DNA of 64,000 nt from Glycine soja (lineage: Eukaryota > Streptophyta > Magnoliopsida > Fabales > Fabaceae): positions 2,715,261-2,779,260 of the forward strand of contig NC_041002.1 in assembly GCF_004193775.1 (NCBI RefSeq), written 5' to 3'. Below the pieces are notes generated by a model. The model did not search any database. It was not told the origin of the DNA and was given only the letters and a program-made list of their open reading frames with translations. Below, piece after piece: positions 25,511 to 38,078 of the stretch. Position 1 is the stretch's first letter, and each line of letters opens with the position of its first letter. Both the position numbers and the translations under genes were made by a program.

Positions 25511-28500
25511 ACACCAATTTATAAGTGTGATGCAGAATGTATGTATAATAATAAGACTGACACAAGTATTTGTGAATAAGAAATAATGTCTAAATGGATC
25601 CTTTTATATTAGGTATATCCCCGTAGATACAACTGAGACTAACTTTTGTAGAGAGTAGGAACAAAGTAGTATTACTTAAAATAGGTTGAGTTAGGTTCAA
25701 TAGATTCCATCTGATCATAAGCAAAAAGCCTGACTCGATGGGCCTATGATAATACAATCAATACAATAAGGCTAGAAGTCCTTAATAGTTGGGAAATAGT
25801 TGAAAGACTCTGACTATTTTGTCATAAGTAAAATAATTATTTATTCTTGGTACTTTTCAAGTATGATTTTTATGCTTAATCAACTTATACCTTTGACTTT
25901 CATTAACTTAAGCATCCAAGCTATTGCAAGTGACCTTAATTTCTCCCTGCTTTGGCTAGGAGCACCAGACAACCAGAATAGTCATTCAAATATCTTATCG
26001 AAAGCTTGTGATTAGAGATCGTGCTGTACAACTCAAGTCCAACCGAAAAAAATGACAACTCTATAATTCACTCAATAATTTTATAACAAATAATTCTACA
26101 ATATTCTAACTCCTATTCAAGTAAAATTCATCTAGAGGTACAATGCACTTCTGATAAGTTTCTTTTTATTATTTTTTATTGGAGAGATTTGAGGAATGAT
26201 TTTTTTATTGTCTTTTCAAAAGATATGGTAATTATTTAACAAGATGGAAATTTCTTTGGGTTGGATTCAGGCTCGTTGAATGCTATGTGGACAACGATTC
26301 AAGATTTAAGCACAGAACATATTAAATGCACCAGTTGCTTGCACCGTTTTAGGAAGTTTGCTTCACTTATTTCAACGAAAAGTGCACGCGCTCTAGATGG
26401 AAAACATCAACATTACATTCAATTTTTGTTGTTTTTTCACTTCGCTTCATGCCAAATGCCAATTGATCATAGAAGTATGTTTTCTGTTGTCGTTTATTTT
26501 TCGAATCATATATGTAAGTGAATTAAGTTTTTGGTTCTCTCCAGCCCGATGTAACACAGCCAAAAAATAGAAGTATTATATAGTTTTTTTTTTCCTGTCC
26601 AGAAATTGAAGCATTGTTCATTTATCTTTAATTAGTCGTCGACATACTTAGATAATTTGTCAATTATCCCACATAAGAATGGTAAGATTAGTACTCCAAC
26701 CATCATTAAAAAGCATTTACAAAATAAAGAAAAAAGAGATGAAGCCTTTGGGTTTAAGTTTATCAAATGGGCAATATCACACACACAAAAAAATATAATG
26801 CCAAATTTGAATAAGGTAACGAGGAAAAAAGTACTTTCTAATTTTGGGAGTTCCTTTTTTATTTCATTTTTTTATATTGATGTAAGATAGTTATAACATA
26901 TTTGATTTCATGTTCACATGAAAAAAAAATTACGTATTAACGTAAAAAAATCAGAAGCTAACAAGTTTATGTTAAATGAAAGAACACCACGATTTTGAAA
27001 ATGATGCAAATCCAAACATGTCAAATGGCTAAAACAAGAATTGCATAATTAACCTAAAAATCAAAGCTAACAAAAGGAATTTCTTCATTAATAGCCTATT
27101 TGGTTTGAAATTGAGGACAATGAACGTGTGTCAACTTCAAACAATTTATAGCCTGTTTAGATTTCGTAATACTAATCCACGTTCAACCAAAAGTTACCAA
27201 GAGTAGTTTTTTTTTTTATCAAATTAACGTGAATATAGAGACACACATGTTACCATCAGGCTTCCAAACAACATTAGTGTTACTTTTGATTTGCATGTCC
27301 TTCTTTTGACGTGAATTTGCATGTTTATCTATATTTTGGATGTTATATCAAACACACTCTCCTTGTGACTCATGTTTAGGATGTGAAAAATTCAGTCATT
27401 GGTAAAGCTACTCCTTGTAGCCCATGTTTGGAACTGCGTCCCAACTCAAAAAAATCACGACAAGTGACCCCTTGATGCAGAAGCTACAACTACGAGTTTC
27501 AAGTTTGATGTGGAAAACCACGTCCATGATGACAAAGCAAACACGCTAGTAGCTTTCGTGTTCTTTCTTTAAAATGATGTGAAAAAGGAGATATATATGA
27601 GATTCCAAACATGCTATAAATAGGAAAACAATGTGATTTAATTTGAAAAGTAAAAACTGACTATTTAATTTAAATTGTAACAACTCTATAACTAATTGTT
27701 GTATTATATCAATAGTCTAACATATTAGTGGTGAAGGAGAAAAAAGTGGAAAAGGGAACATAAAAAATATGCAAGATATATCGCATTAATGCAATGAAGG
27801 GTTTTGTAGTGTTCACTCCTACTAGGCTACTACATTTTGGCGTTTATTCCTAAGACATTGGTGTATGCCTTGCTTTGAAAAAGTATCTTGAAACAGTAAG
27901 TGATTTTTTTTCTAAAATAATCACTGGGTGTAGAATGATTTAAGAAAAGATATGAGTAATCTATGTTTCTCAGATGTTTTCCTGTAATCAGAAAGTAAAA
28001 GGACATGAAGAGCATCCAGAAAATAAATTAAAATATAAGGTTAATTTCATACTTATGAAAACTAAATTATCTCAGTATTCACATTCAAACGTTGTTTTTT
28101 CTTTTAAATGATTGAAGAGAATGGAACATAGAACACAGATTTGTATTAGTATGGACAAAACAGCTTGTCTCTTGTACATATCTCATTTTGAATTTTGAAG
28201 CTGTAGACTATTGTATTGCTTCTTCAAAGCAGCACGTACATTACTACACACATAGCTGACAAAAAAAAAACACTAGTGCACACATACTCCTAAGTCCCCT
28301 TATTTCAGGGTGAACCTGATCAGTGAGTTTTGAGGCACCAAGCCAAGATAATTCAAAAGAAAAAATATGGAATCACTTTTATTAGCTGCAACTGGAAGGA
28401 AAATAACAGTACCTACACCAGAGGATCTGTTGCTGAGTTTGCAGCTGCCTCAGTTCTATGCTATTAGACCTATGTAGATGACATCAATACGCAATTTTTT

Positions 28501-28664
28501 TTCTGAGGACCTAAAAAAGTCTCCTCTAGCATAATCCTTTCTCAAGTCTGCCAAAGATCCAATGTATAAATTAACAACATTAAAAAATGGTAAGCCTGAA
28601 TAATACCTTACCATAATATTACTAAGAGTTGTAACTTGTAAGAGAAAAACCATAACAAATACTA
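25511..28664. other. Spacer downstream of the PADRE gene
   Basis: Largely AT-rich. A possible degenerate MITE lies at about 27,150-27,365 ('gcctgtttagattt' on the left, 'atatcaaacacac' on the right). Frames at 25800-26890 show no domain. The last few hundred bases before 28,665 may hold the 3' untranslated region of the PADRE gene. Confidence 0.4.
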
Positions 28665-29438
28665 TCATAGAGAGAGCTCTTGCACAGTGACAAGGCTGGG
28701 TTGCCATCCCAAACCCCTATATGATCTTCCCTTTGGAAGAGGTGGCAAAAAAGGCTTCTTCACTTTTATTCCTTTTCTTCTTGAATATCTTGATGACTTA
28801 TCCTTGCCTACATAAAAGTCCTTTGCAGAGCAATGAACTTCTACATCTTCTCCACCTTGACACACATCCTTCTCTGCATTCACTTTCTCTTTCCCTAGAA
28901 TGTTTGGCTCTTTAACTTCACCATTCTCATGAATTTTGCATTCACTGGGAGTAGGAGATAGAGTTATCTTTGTGTTAATCATCTCATTTGGGACACTGAG
29001 TTTGTCATTCTCTTTTGGTTTGTGTCCACTAAGATGGCATTCACTAATGATGTTTACCTCCGATGTTACCACCCCATTATGTTCTTTGGTTTTGCATTGC
29101 TGAGGATGCTTACGCTTCAGTTTCTCCACATCTGTACACGAGATTACGACATACTTGTGACCAAGCAGCAAATGCTCTTCAGGCCTTAGCACTGCCTGAT
29201 GAGGAGCCATGAAGACTTGTGCTCTTGCAACACACATACCGGGATACTTCGCCGTCAACTTGGATGCCGGAAATGCATGGTGATACACCTCTTGTTGTCC
29301 ACCCTGATGAACTACCCTCACATATAACTCCTTTGATCTCAAGCCAAAGTCAGAAGGTGTCATGGTTCCTCTCACTTTGCTCTTTCTTCTTGGATTTTTA
29401 TCCACTAGGCCTAACGAGTGAACAACACGCTTCAGCAT
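28665..29438 (-). CDS. PADRE (DUF4228) domain protein, 257 aa, single exon
   Basis: An intact single-exon frame from ATG at 29438 to TGA at 28665-28667. The frame is open for three more codons upstream, but those begin with TTG, so the ATG giving MLKRVVHSLGL is preferred. Residues about 35-110 look like a PADRE domain: a beta-rich start (ELYVRVVHQGGQQEVYHH), then FPASKLTAKYPGMCVARAQVF, and HLLLGHKYVVISCTDVEKL matching the family's 'll.G..Y.l.P..kl' segment. The middle (about 115-215) is charged and probably disordered. The C-terminus carries the family's basic Trp-Pro-Ser-Leu motif (GLGWQPSLVTVQEL). PADRE proteins are plant-specific, often stress- or pathogen-responsive and biochemically uncharacterised. 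A TATA box lies about 100 bp upstream. Confidence 0.8.
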   Translation of the reverse strand: MLKRVVHSLGLVDKNPRRKSKVRGTMTPSDFGLRSKELYVRVVHQGGQQEVYHHAFPASKLTAKYPGMCVARAQVFMAPHQAVLRPEEHLLLGHKYVVISCTDVEKLKRKHPQQCKTKEHNGVVTSEVNIISECHLSGHKPKENDKLSVPNEMINTKITLSPTPSECKIHENGEVKEPNILGKEKVNAEKDVCQGGEDVEVHCSAKDFYVGKDKSSRYSRRKGIKVKKPFLPPLPKGRSYRGLGWQPSLVTVQELSL

Positions 29439-29537
29439 AGCGTGCAACTACTGAAAGTTGTGTAATCCAAATGTTTCATCCTCGCCACAAGGTTGGCAAG
29501 GAATGAATGAGCATGAGAAAGTGAAATACTGCTTAAA

Positions 29538-29546
29538 CTTTATATA
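29538..29546 (-). promoter_or_regulatory. Probable TATA box of the PADRE gene
   Basis: The minus strand reads TATATAAAG about 100 bp upstream of the ATG at 29438. Confidence 0.5.
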
Positions 29547-30484
29547 CTATAGGTGGTTTTTGTTTCTTATGGCCGGCTGTGTAAAACTTGATATCTTCAC
29601 CCCATAAGAGTGATGAAAACGAGGCTTTACACGTTCGAAATTAACTCCATCGCTTGTGCCTTGTGCACATTCTTGTATTAGGAACTTACTACCATAAACT
29701 TGGCTACTTTGACATTTTCTCATGACATAGGTCCAAGGAAACAAGCACCATTTGAAAATAAATATCCTACAAGGTAAGATAATGCCAAGTTTGATGAAAT
29801 TACAAGACGTAGCTCCATTTCTAAATTCTACTGTTTCTCCCCGCAAAAGACAGGAACATTATATGGATGTACTGAACCCACAATAATGAGAAAATTGAGA
29901 ATATATACTTATTTATATGCTTAAATAATTTTTATATATTTATTGACAATTGATGTGCAGGTGATTGTATATATAGCTTAATTTGGTACCAATCAACAAA
30001 TAAATCACTTTCCATCACCAAGTTCCTTATTTGAAAACTCAATTTATATTAATAGACTTTAACATGAGTATAAAGTGCCATCAAACATGGGCAGGAGGTA
30101 TTCTTCAACGAGAATGTCTTCCAAGAGCTAAATATTTAAATTACATGTATAAAATGAACAGTCTATACGGTCACTGGGACTACAGTATGACAGTACATCT
30201 GATGCTTATCAGCATCTTGACTGTGAATATTGAATACCCCTAACGACCTAGTTACATGCTTTTGCATCTGCTTTAGAACCTGTAGGGTGAAATCTTTCTG
30301 AAGCCGCTATGCATTTTAAACCAAAACTTCTGCAGCTTCCTTCTTTGCTGAGAACTTCACCAATTTTCTTGTATAACACTATAAATACATTGGTCAGCAA
30401 CAAGAAAAAAAAATTGCTGCCTCACTTTACAGCCTTTAAAAAGAAGCCAGAGGAAAAATAGAATATCTGCTACAGAAACCCAAA
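29547..30484. other. Spacer between PADRE and ABCB26 genes
   Basis: Promoter-side DNA of the PADRE gene and the 3' flank of the ABC transporter gene. The 3' UTR of the latter probably lies in about 30,250-30,484. Small frames at 29547-29846 and 30031-30243 have no support. Confidence 0.45.
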
Positions 30485-33400
30485 TCATGCCATGGCATCA
30501 GCCTGTTTTCTGGTTAACCGTGCATACAAACCATCTTTTAAGAGAAGTTCCCTGTGACTTCCCATCTGCATGGACAGAAGGTAATGAAAATTGTTTTTCT
30601 GATTAGGGCAGAGAAAGGATATGAAAATATAATAAGCATAGCTTTTCATTCAAACACAAAATCCAAACAGTTTCAATAATGCTTGGGATGTTAAAGAAGC
30701 CTTATTCTACCCGTAAGTTCAGTGAGGGCAACTTGACGCGAGTCTTATCTACCCATTATCGAACAAACGGATAAAAATATAAGGATGATTCAGTGCACGA
30801 GGTTCCCACCAAGTGGGTCTAGGAAGGGTACTCTTATCCCTGTAAGAAGAAAGACTGTTTCCAGGTTTTGAATCCGTGACCTCTAGGTCACAAGGCTACA
30901 ACCTTACCGATGCACCAAGGCATAGCCTAAACCAAATGAAAATATGGCAACTATTACTGTCTTCATGGTCCTATCCTATGCTATATCCATCATGATCCAG
31001 CAGAGGAGTTTGAGGAGTCAAATTCATTAACACAAAACATGTATAACCTTCTAAACCCAACTTTTCATGTGAGTTTTACACTGTTAAAAACAGGCTGATG
31101 AAAATATTAAGGATAAGTTTCAAAAAGGAAGATTGACATGAATATTTTAGGGCATTCAAAATGAATCAACAGTTTACCAACCTCAACAATTTCCCCACCA
31201 TCCATCACCACAATCCTGTCAGCTGCTTGTATGGTAGAAAGCCTGTAAGGAAGGTCATACACTTCAAAACTAATAGTTGGAATAACACTTAATTTCAGTT
31301 AATTGATACTCAAAAGCAAAATTATCACCTATGTGCAATGACTATGACACTTCTGGTTGCAGAATCACTTCTAACAGATCGAAGAACACCCTACATATTT
31401 TGGAAACAGAAGCATCAATATCTTTGCAATCTTTTTCACACTTTAATATTTAGCGTGTCTAATTGCCATCTGGCTTTCTGTTAGTTTCAGAGGCACACCT
31501 TAACATTATGCTCACTTTCAGCATCTAGTGCACTAGTGGCTTCATCAAGGATCAATATTTTTGGGTCCCTAAGAAGGGCCCTAGCAATAGCAATTCGCTG
31601 CTTTTGTCCTCCACTTAACAGATCATCATCAACAAGTGTTTCATAACCATTGGGAAGTGCTGAGATAAAATTGTGGGCATAGGCCTGCTTTGCAGCCCAT
31701 TCAATATCCTTCTGCTTTACATCTTGGGTGCATCCATATCTGATGTTTGAACTAATATCCATCCGGAAGAGTTTCGGTTCCTGTACAAACAAAAATTGGG
31801 TAAGAGGAGCTATATATATTCACTGAATTTTGTCTATGTTGGTGACTTAAGAACCTGGCCCACAAATCCAATTCTCTCTCTCCACCACATGATGTCCAAG
31901 TCTTTAAGAGGGATATCATCTATCAAAATCTGCAACAAAATTTGGTGTCATGATAATATTCAAGTAACATAATATCTGCTCTAAGAATACTACCAGGCAG
32001 CATAACTGGCAATAGGTACTACATATCTAATTTCGTGAAAGAAACCTCTAATCAATGGCCAAGGCTAGGGTGGACCACTTTGATAAGTGGTCCTCTGTGG
32101 ACCATTAATTTAAACCATTAGATTAATCTTATATGATAGGTCATGATACACTAGATCATTTCCCACTCATTTTCTTTCTGACCACGGTTCTTTGCCGCTG
32201 GAGGGATTTTCAACTGTGGTGTTCATTTTTTTTTAACCCTCCCTCTCCTCCTTCCTCTCTGGTTGCCACTGCTCCAACCTCACTGCCCCTCCACCTCCTG
32301 CAACAGCCGCCTCAGGAGAACTTCGCCACCATCATCCGGCCACCAAACAGCCTGATCCTGCGCCCAGGTTCCTCCTCCATCATTGCCACCACGTCAACAT
32401 CTCCAACAACCTCACCATAAAATCGGAACCCAAAGTCAAACCCACAGTCAGGCACAATGCATGTCATCAATAATCTGCAAATAAACCCATAGTTTTGCTT
32501 TTACTCCCAACCAGATCCAAATCCAGATCACGTGCACCACGTCTTCTGCTCCATGAATGCAAGGTGGATATGTTGGGGCTCGACACAGGACAAAAGAGAC
32601 CTCAACGGACAACGCGAGGAGTTGGAACGAAGGTTGACGAGGGGAAGAGAGAGGGATTCCGATCTCACAATATTGGTCTTCCTTAGAGTTGCTAGTCGAT
32701 GAGGTTGTTGGTGTCGGAGTGGAGGTGATGAGGAAAGGAAGAAAAAAGACATTGCCGTCGGAAATCTCCTTCGGCGATGGCAACGGCGGTTGTCAGAGAG
32801 GTTGCTAGTGGAGTTGGGGATCTAGTGTGGAAGGACCTATACTAATAAAGCTAACCTAATGGTTAAAAATCTTGGTCCATTTTGGACCACTTATGATACT
32901 AGTCCACCGAAACAATGGCCCTAATCAAATCTGCAGTTGGGAAAAAGGACGACTCAAACTTTATTATGTTCACATTATTGGAATGGAAAATTAAAGTTTA
33001 ATCTACCAAAGTTATTTTGGGGTGAAAGCAATACAATCAAGTAAAACTGTAAGAGAAATGTGATAACTTGCTATTAAGAAATCTAGAATCTGGATTCAAA
33101 ACCCATGATATCCTTAACCCATTCTTAGAAAGCAGAAAACAAAAAACCATTTGCTCTCTTTGAACTTCTTGTTCCAACTCTAGAGGTTAATCCAATTATG
33201 TCATGTGAATTATCTAATTGAAGAGAATATGGTCATTTTACTAAGGTAGAAAGATAAATTCATTTTACCCACTTGAATAGATGTAGCAAAAACAAAATAC
33301 TCCCTACCCCCCTCCAATAAAAAATAATAAAAATATCAGTATCTTTTTTTTCATTTCCATAGCCTTTTCTTGTAAATCCAATATTTTTTAAACCAACCAT

Positions 33401-36400
33401 CCGAGTCCACTCTATTTTAATGAGACAAGCTAACTCTACCTGACCATTTGTAGGCTCATAGAGACGGAGCAAAAGATTCACCAATGTGCTTTTTCCGCTA
33501 CCACTAAGTCCAACCTATGCCACAAATGAAAGGAAAAAACAGATTAATCTCTTACCCATAGTGCAGGGAAGGAATGAATTGAAGAGATGAGAAGCCGTTT
33601 CTTACTATTGCAACCACCTCTCCAGGATGGACAACAAAGTTCACATGTTGCACTACAGATGCCTGTTACAATAGCTGACATCATTGAAGCCAGTATAACT
33701 GACAAATAACAATGATAATCTCAATACCATGTAGATGCACAATCAAATTGAATATACTGGTTAAAATGCCTTGCAAAGAGGGAAGAGCTGCAGAGCTCAG
33801 AAGTCAGGATCAAAATATCCACAATACTGACTTGAAAAATTGCATTGATGATACATACATGCACAAGGTGTGTATTTAGTGAGGAAGAATACTGATACAT
33901 TATGATCCCCCAGAAAAAAAAAATAGAAAACGGAAATTTCAGTTTGATGTAAAAAATCCCATCAGCATTAAATTATATAATGAACATGCATTTTCCTAAA
34001 GTGCATGTAAGATGCTATACAAATTCACTGCATATCTCCCCACACAACTTACACTACTAAAAAGAGAACAATGTGTGCACCCACTATTTTTTAGGGGATT
34101 AACTTTTTTATTCCTAATTTCTTATTATTGCAGCATTCATCCTTCACTGACTGAGGAACAAAAACTGTATCAAATATACAAGCTTCAACTCAAAGACAAA
34201 GTGAAGGTGTTAGAAATAGAGGTCTACCATTGGCCTTGAAGGATAGTGAAAAGATACATTTAGAAACTCAATACACCCTGTTAACCTCTGCAACTTTACC
34301 CCTGCAACAAAGTTACACTCAAACTTCAATATAGTAAAATTAAAACAACGGCAAAAAGTCATGCAGGAATTCATCATGTTTCCCATGAGGTTTTCTTTTC
34401 TCTTATTTATTAACACAGTAGGTAGAGGAATGAGAATAGATGCAGATACTGGAGTTGCATACTATAGGGGCACCTAGCTCTAGCTAATAAGTACTACTAT
34501 TATCACAAAAATAATAATAAATTGAGAGCTGCACATGGCATAACTGCAGGAGTCAGCTTCAACTGACAACCCAGTCTGTTCACTACAGGTGTCACTAGTT
34601 TTTTTTTTCTTTAAAAATAAAATTCCAATATTGCTTGTAACAACCAGTATCAAGTATCGTAGAAAGTATCTAAAGTTTTAAAACACTTATAGTTACTATC
34701 AGTGTGAGCAATCCTAGTGGGATAAGATAAGACTTTGTTGTTGTATCAGTGTGAGCAACCTTATTCCTTACAAGCAAATAAGTAATAAACTACAGAGTTT
34801 ATTTAATGCATAGTTTAAGAAAATTATAATTATCCCACATAATTCTTGGGGAAGTATCCATGCTCAATCTACTGGTAGAATAAGAATTGAACATGCAGGG
34901 AACATGCAGTCTCGAGATAGGTGATGACTTGACAAAATAAAAAGAAGCACAAAAAGGACTAAACTAATATGAAGGTGTTTATTCATATGAAATATTTGAG
35001 AAGAAAAATGCTTGCCTCTTTCTATGAATTGGCTGCTAGGTAAGAGATCCATTAAGTGGAATACTTTTTCGCTAGCCCCAACTGATTGCATCAAATTGGA
35101 TATATTGTCTCCCACCCACCAGGTAGAATAAATTAACCATTCACTGTATAATATAAACTTGGTAAGTTTCTCAGCTGTGATATGACCCGCTAGAATAGAC
35201 ATTCCTCCAAATAGCACAGCGATAACCTATGAGATTTAATGTTTCAATAAAAACACAAGTCAATATTAAAGGTTTAATTAATAAAAACTGAAATCCTAGC
35301 AGACTTTCTTCCAAGAGTAAAATTATAGGCTTAAAGGAGAAAAAAAAACGGAAATAAATAAATTAATAAAAACTGATAAATACGTGATTTTAGAAACCCT
35401 TAGCTAACCTGAGTTGAATGATAAAGAATGTTAAAGCTAAAATTCCAAACTCCATATGCAGCACTTTGTCGCAAGCTTATGTCAGCTAATTTCTCCAGCC
35501 ACCACTTATACCTGTAGATACAAATGGACAAGATGCATGTGAAGACAGCAAAATAACAGGAATGAAAATATAATAAATATGACATAATTGTAATAGCATC
35601 ATCACCTTCCATGTTCTTCTTCTTCTGTTCCATAAACTCGCACAGTTCTAATAAGAGAGAACGTCTCTTGGGCTACCTATGAGAAAATTGTCATCACAAT
35701 GGCATTTAGGAAATATAAAATGAATTAAAGTATAAGGCATCTTATTCTACATCATTTGCAGAAGCAGTGACTTCTTGGATCAACCTTGCTGCCTTTTTCT
35801 GGTACCTATGCAGAAATATATGACCAAATCAATACCAGTGATATAAAGGAGACAAACAAGGAATGAGGTAGAAGCCTAGAAGGGAACACAAGCATCAAAA
35901 TTTCTTTTTTACAACAACTACAAAGCCTTATCCTACTAGGTAAGGATAAGGCAGAGATTCCTTTAGCTTTTACGGAGTGACATATTATATAGAAATGACA
36001 ATTATTTAGAGTCAACTAATTGAATTAATTAAGAACAAGCTGACATGATGGGCATTGATGCATATTATGGCTGATATTTTCACCATCAGACATGCTGCCT
36101 CAACTAGTTGATTGCAAGCACTAGAAAAATGATGTTTTAAAAGGATGAACTTGAAGAAAATCAACCAAGAGCTTACCTTCCATAACGTAACATAACTGCT
36201 GCTAATATGGAGCATACCACCAATGTAGATAAACCAAGTGGCCAAGATAAAATCAACAAGTAGATTAATGAACCTCCCCCCTAACAAGATGAGAAAACCC
36301 AATTAAAGCCTCCAACATGTGAGATGAGTTTTACTAGAATTACATCTATCATAACTAAATCAACCTGAAGAACGTTGCGCATTATCAAATTAAGATCATT

Positions 36401-38078
36401 TCCAATAACTCTTGACACTTGTTGGCAATCCGCTCCAAGCCTACTTGTCAAATCACCTACTGTTTCATTGTCAAAAAACGATATATCCTACAATAAGGGC
36501 ACTGCAGAATGAGTTAAATCATACACCAAACAAAGGAAATAAATGAATGCAGCAAGAGAGGTCAGTTATTAAGTGCAACCAAACCTGCAGAAGAAGAGAT
36601 GAGTATAGTGTTTCTCTCATTCTCTTAACCTGCACATATTTCCAAAGTTTGAAAAGTCATATACACCAAAGAGTTGAAGAAAACACAAACTCAAAGCACA
36701 GGAATGGGGAGGCTGCAAAATGGTCATTGCTCAAGTACTTAGTCTTAATTTGATAAACTATAGCTCTTATTCCATTACACTCAAGTGTATTTTACACGAA
36801 CCATAGAAATCCCCATCCCCAAATATCAGACAAAGAAACTCACCAGAATCATGTTTGCGATGCCAAAAAAGCAACCTCGTATCCCACTGAAGCACAAGAA
36901 AATGCTTGTTAAGAATGGTCACACCCCACCGGCAACATAAAAAGTTTCAAATGAAACAAAACTATGAGCATCATTAATCATTCAAAAAATAGTTCAACTT
37001 TTATCTACTTAACAACAGTATGATTGGAAACCCATTGAGAAATAAGAAATCACACAACAAGCCACGTGTTTGGAAGGTATAACTATTTAGCTCCTTAACA
37101 AACAAACGTGACAAAACACATCTTAGTATATGGAACCAAACACGCTACAAGAAGTAAAACCTCAGCTTTACGATCAATCTCAATAAACAGATGTCCTCAC
37201 TCCTCAGAATCTTATAAAGCAAAACACATAGAAAGATAATGCTTTTTGGATTAACGAGCAAATCCATTACGTTTTTTCATAGAAGGTTCTTTCAGCAACA
37301 GCAATTAAGAACCAAAAGAAGAAGAAAAAATCACATCAGTATCAGCAATTAGAAGGGAGATTAGACCATACAAGGTTTTGACCTGCATATTCCCGAAGCC
37401 ACGCACAACAGAACCAACAACCGCACATTCCGGTGAAAAACAGCAAGGTCCGCACTCTGTGCTGAGAAGATGGATGCTGTCAAGAAATGCGGTATCGAAA
37501 TCTCCGAAACCTGAAAGTGAAACCCACATAACAAAAGCTCACAACTTTGACCCCCACCTTCGAGAAACACAAAATGGGCAAAAAAAAAAAAAAAAGAAAG
37601 AAAGAAAGAAAAGGGAACGCACTGCAGCAACAATGAGAGCAGAGAATGCAGCGAAGATGACCCATCTGTCACGCGCGACAAGGTCCCACATTTTCCCGAG
37701 CGCGCGCCACACGGTCACCGGCTGCGCCACCACCTGAACGTCGACGTCGCCGGAGAACTCCCACCACCGTCCGCCGGGAAGAATCGACGGTAAAAACCCG
37801 ACCCATTTCCGAATCCGGTCGAGAAGCCCGGAAGCACTATAGACTTGTTGTTCTCCGGAAGCTTCTGGGTTGTTCGGGACAGAGATTCCGTTGATGGAGG
37901 CGCACTTGGGAGGAGGAGGAGGGGATGCTAGAATGCGGCGGCGGGAAGTGAAGAGAACGATTCGCGTTGCGGCGAGAGTGAAGCGCTTCTGGGAGGGTGT
38001 GATTAGAGGCGCGCGTGCGTTTCTAAGAGGGGTTAGAGGAAAAGAAGATGGTGGGGTGCGTGAGAGAAGAAGAGGCAT
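30485..38078 (-). CDS. ABCB26: ABC transporter B family member 26-like (TAP-type half transporter, chloroplast)
   Basis: I infer 18 exons: 38078-37623, 37510-37383, 36886-36844, 36629-36585, 36487-36365, 36280-36177, 35805-35751, 35676-35606, 35511-35409, 35226-35016, 34301-34228, 33662-33606, 33514-33440, 31929-31855, 31780-31499, 31390-31329, 31242-31182 and 30565-30485. They sum to 701 codons plus stop with phases joining throughout, matching the roughly 700 residues of Arabidopsis ABCB26. Residues 1 to about 75 are Ser/Arg/Pro-rich and acid-poor, like a plastid transit peptide. The membrane domain follows (about 135-450). The nucleotide-binding domain has Walker [10 protein letters not shown] (492-500), Q-loop Gln540, signature LSGGQ (595-599), Walker B ILILDE (615-620) and switch His654, so it looks catalytically complete. 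Half transporters of this type dimerise; the substrate is unknown. All introns are GT-AG except intron 10 (GC-AG). Introns carry SINE traces and a MULE-like insert. Confidence 0.93.
30714..30912 (-). mobile_element. Au-type SINE in ABCB26 intron 17
   Basis: On the minus strand the element opens with a tRNA-like region. It has an A-box-like TTGGTGCATCGGTAAGG followed by a B-box-like GGATTCAAAACC about 35 bp on, within 'gacctagaggtcacggattc'. This matches the head of plant Au SINEs as I know it ('...caaggttgtcacc...gtgacct...ggttcgaaccc'). The 3' part is less clear and the end is approximate. It has the same orientation as the host gene. Confidence 0.7.
32061..32912. mobile_element. MULE-like insertion with GC-rich gene-like filling, ABCB26 intron 13
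   Basis: Terminal inverted repeats of about 55 bp: the left reads ggtggaccactttgataagt and the right, in reverse complement, ggtggactagtatcataagt. Both continue through 'ggtcc' and reach a shared 'aaccattag'. The direct repeat caatggcc (32053-32060 and 32913-32920) flanks the element, consistent with an 8-9 bp target duplication, though the TIR starts are offset by four bases. The interior, 32,180-32,820, is much richer in G+C than the intron, with Pro/Ser/Thr-type codon runs, as in Pack-MULEs that carry captured gene pieces. No transposase was recognised, and the donor gene was not identified. The element lies in the 1.5-kb intron between the Walker A exon and the next. Confidence 0.7.
34708..34750 (+). 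mobile_element. Au SINE 3'-end fragment in ABCB26 intron 10
   Basis: The segment 'aatcctagtgggataag...actttgttgttgtat' matches the 3' tail of Au SINEs (a 'gtgggataag' block followed by a TTG repeat). Only the tail is evident. Confidence 0.45.
35905..35960 (-). mobile_element. Au SINE 3'-end fragment in ABCB26 intron 6
   Basis: The minus strand reads 'cctagtaggataaggctttg' followed by 'tagttgttgta', the same tail motif as at 34,708 but in the opposite orientation. Confidence 0.5.

Noticed and set aside
26261..26521. 86-codon plus-strand frame
   Set aside because: No domain, no neighbouring exons in phase, ordinary spacer composition.
28456..28707. 83-codon hydrophobic minus-strand frame
   Set aside because: Overlaps the 3' end of the PADRE gene in another frame; a small membrane protein was considered but there is no support.
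32448..32783. 111-codon minus-strand frame inside ABCB26 intron 13
   Set aside because: Lies in the Pack-MULE-like insert and overlaps another long frame; no identifiable protein, so treated as element filling.
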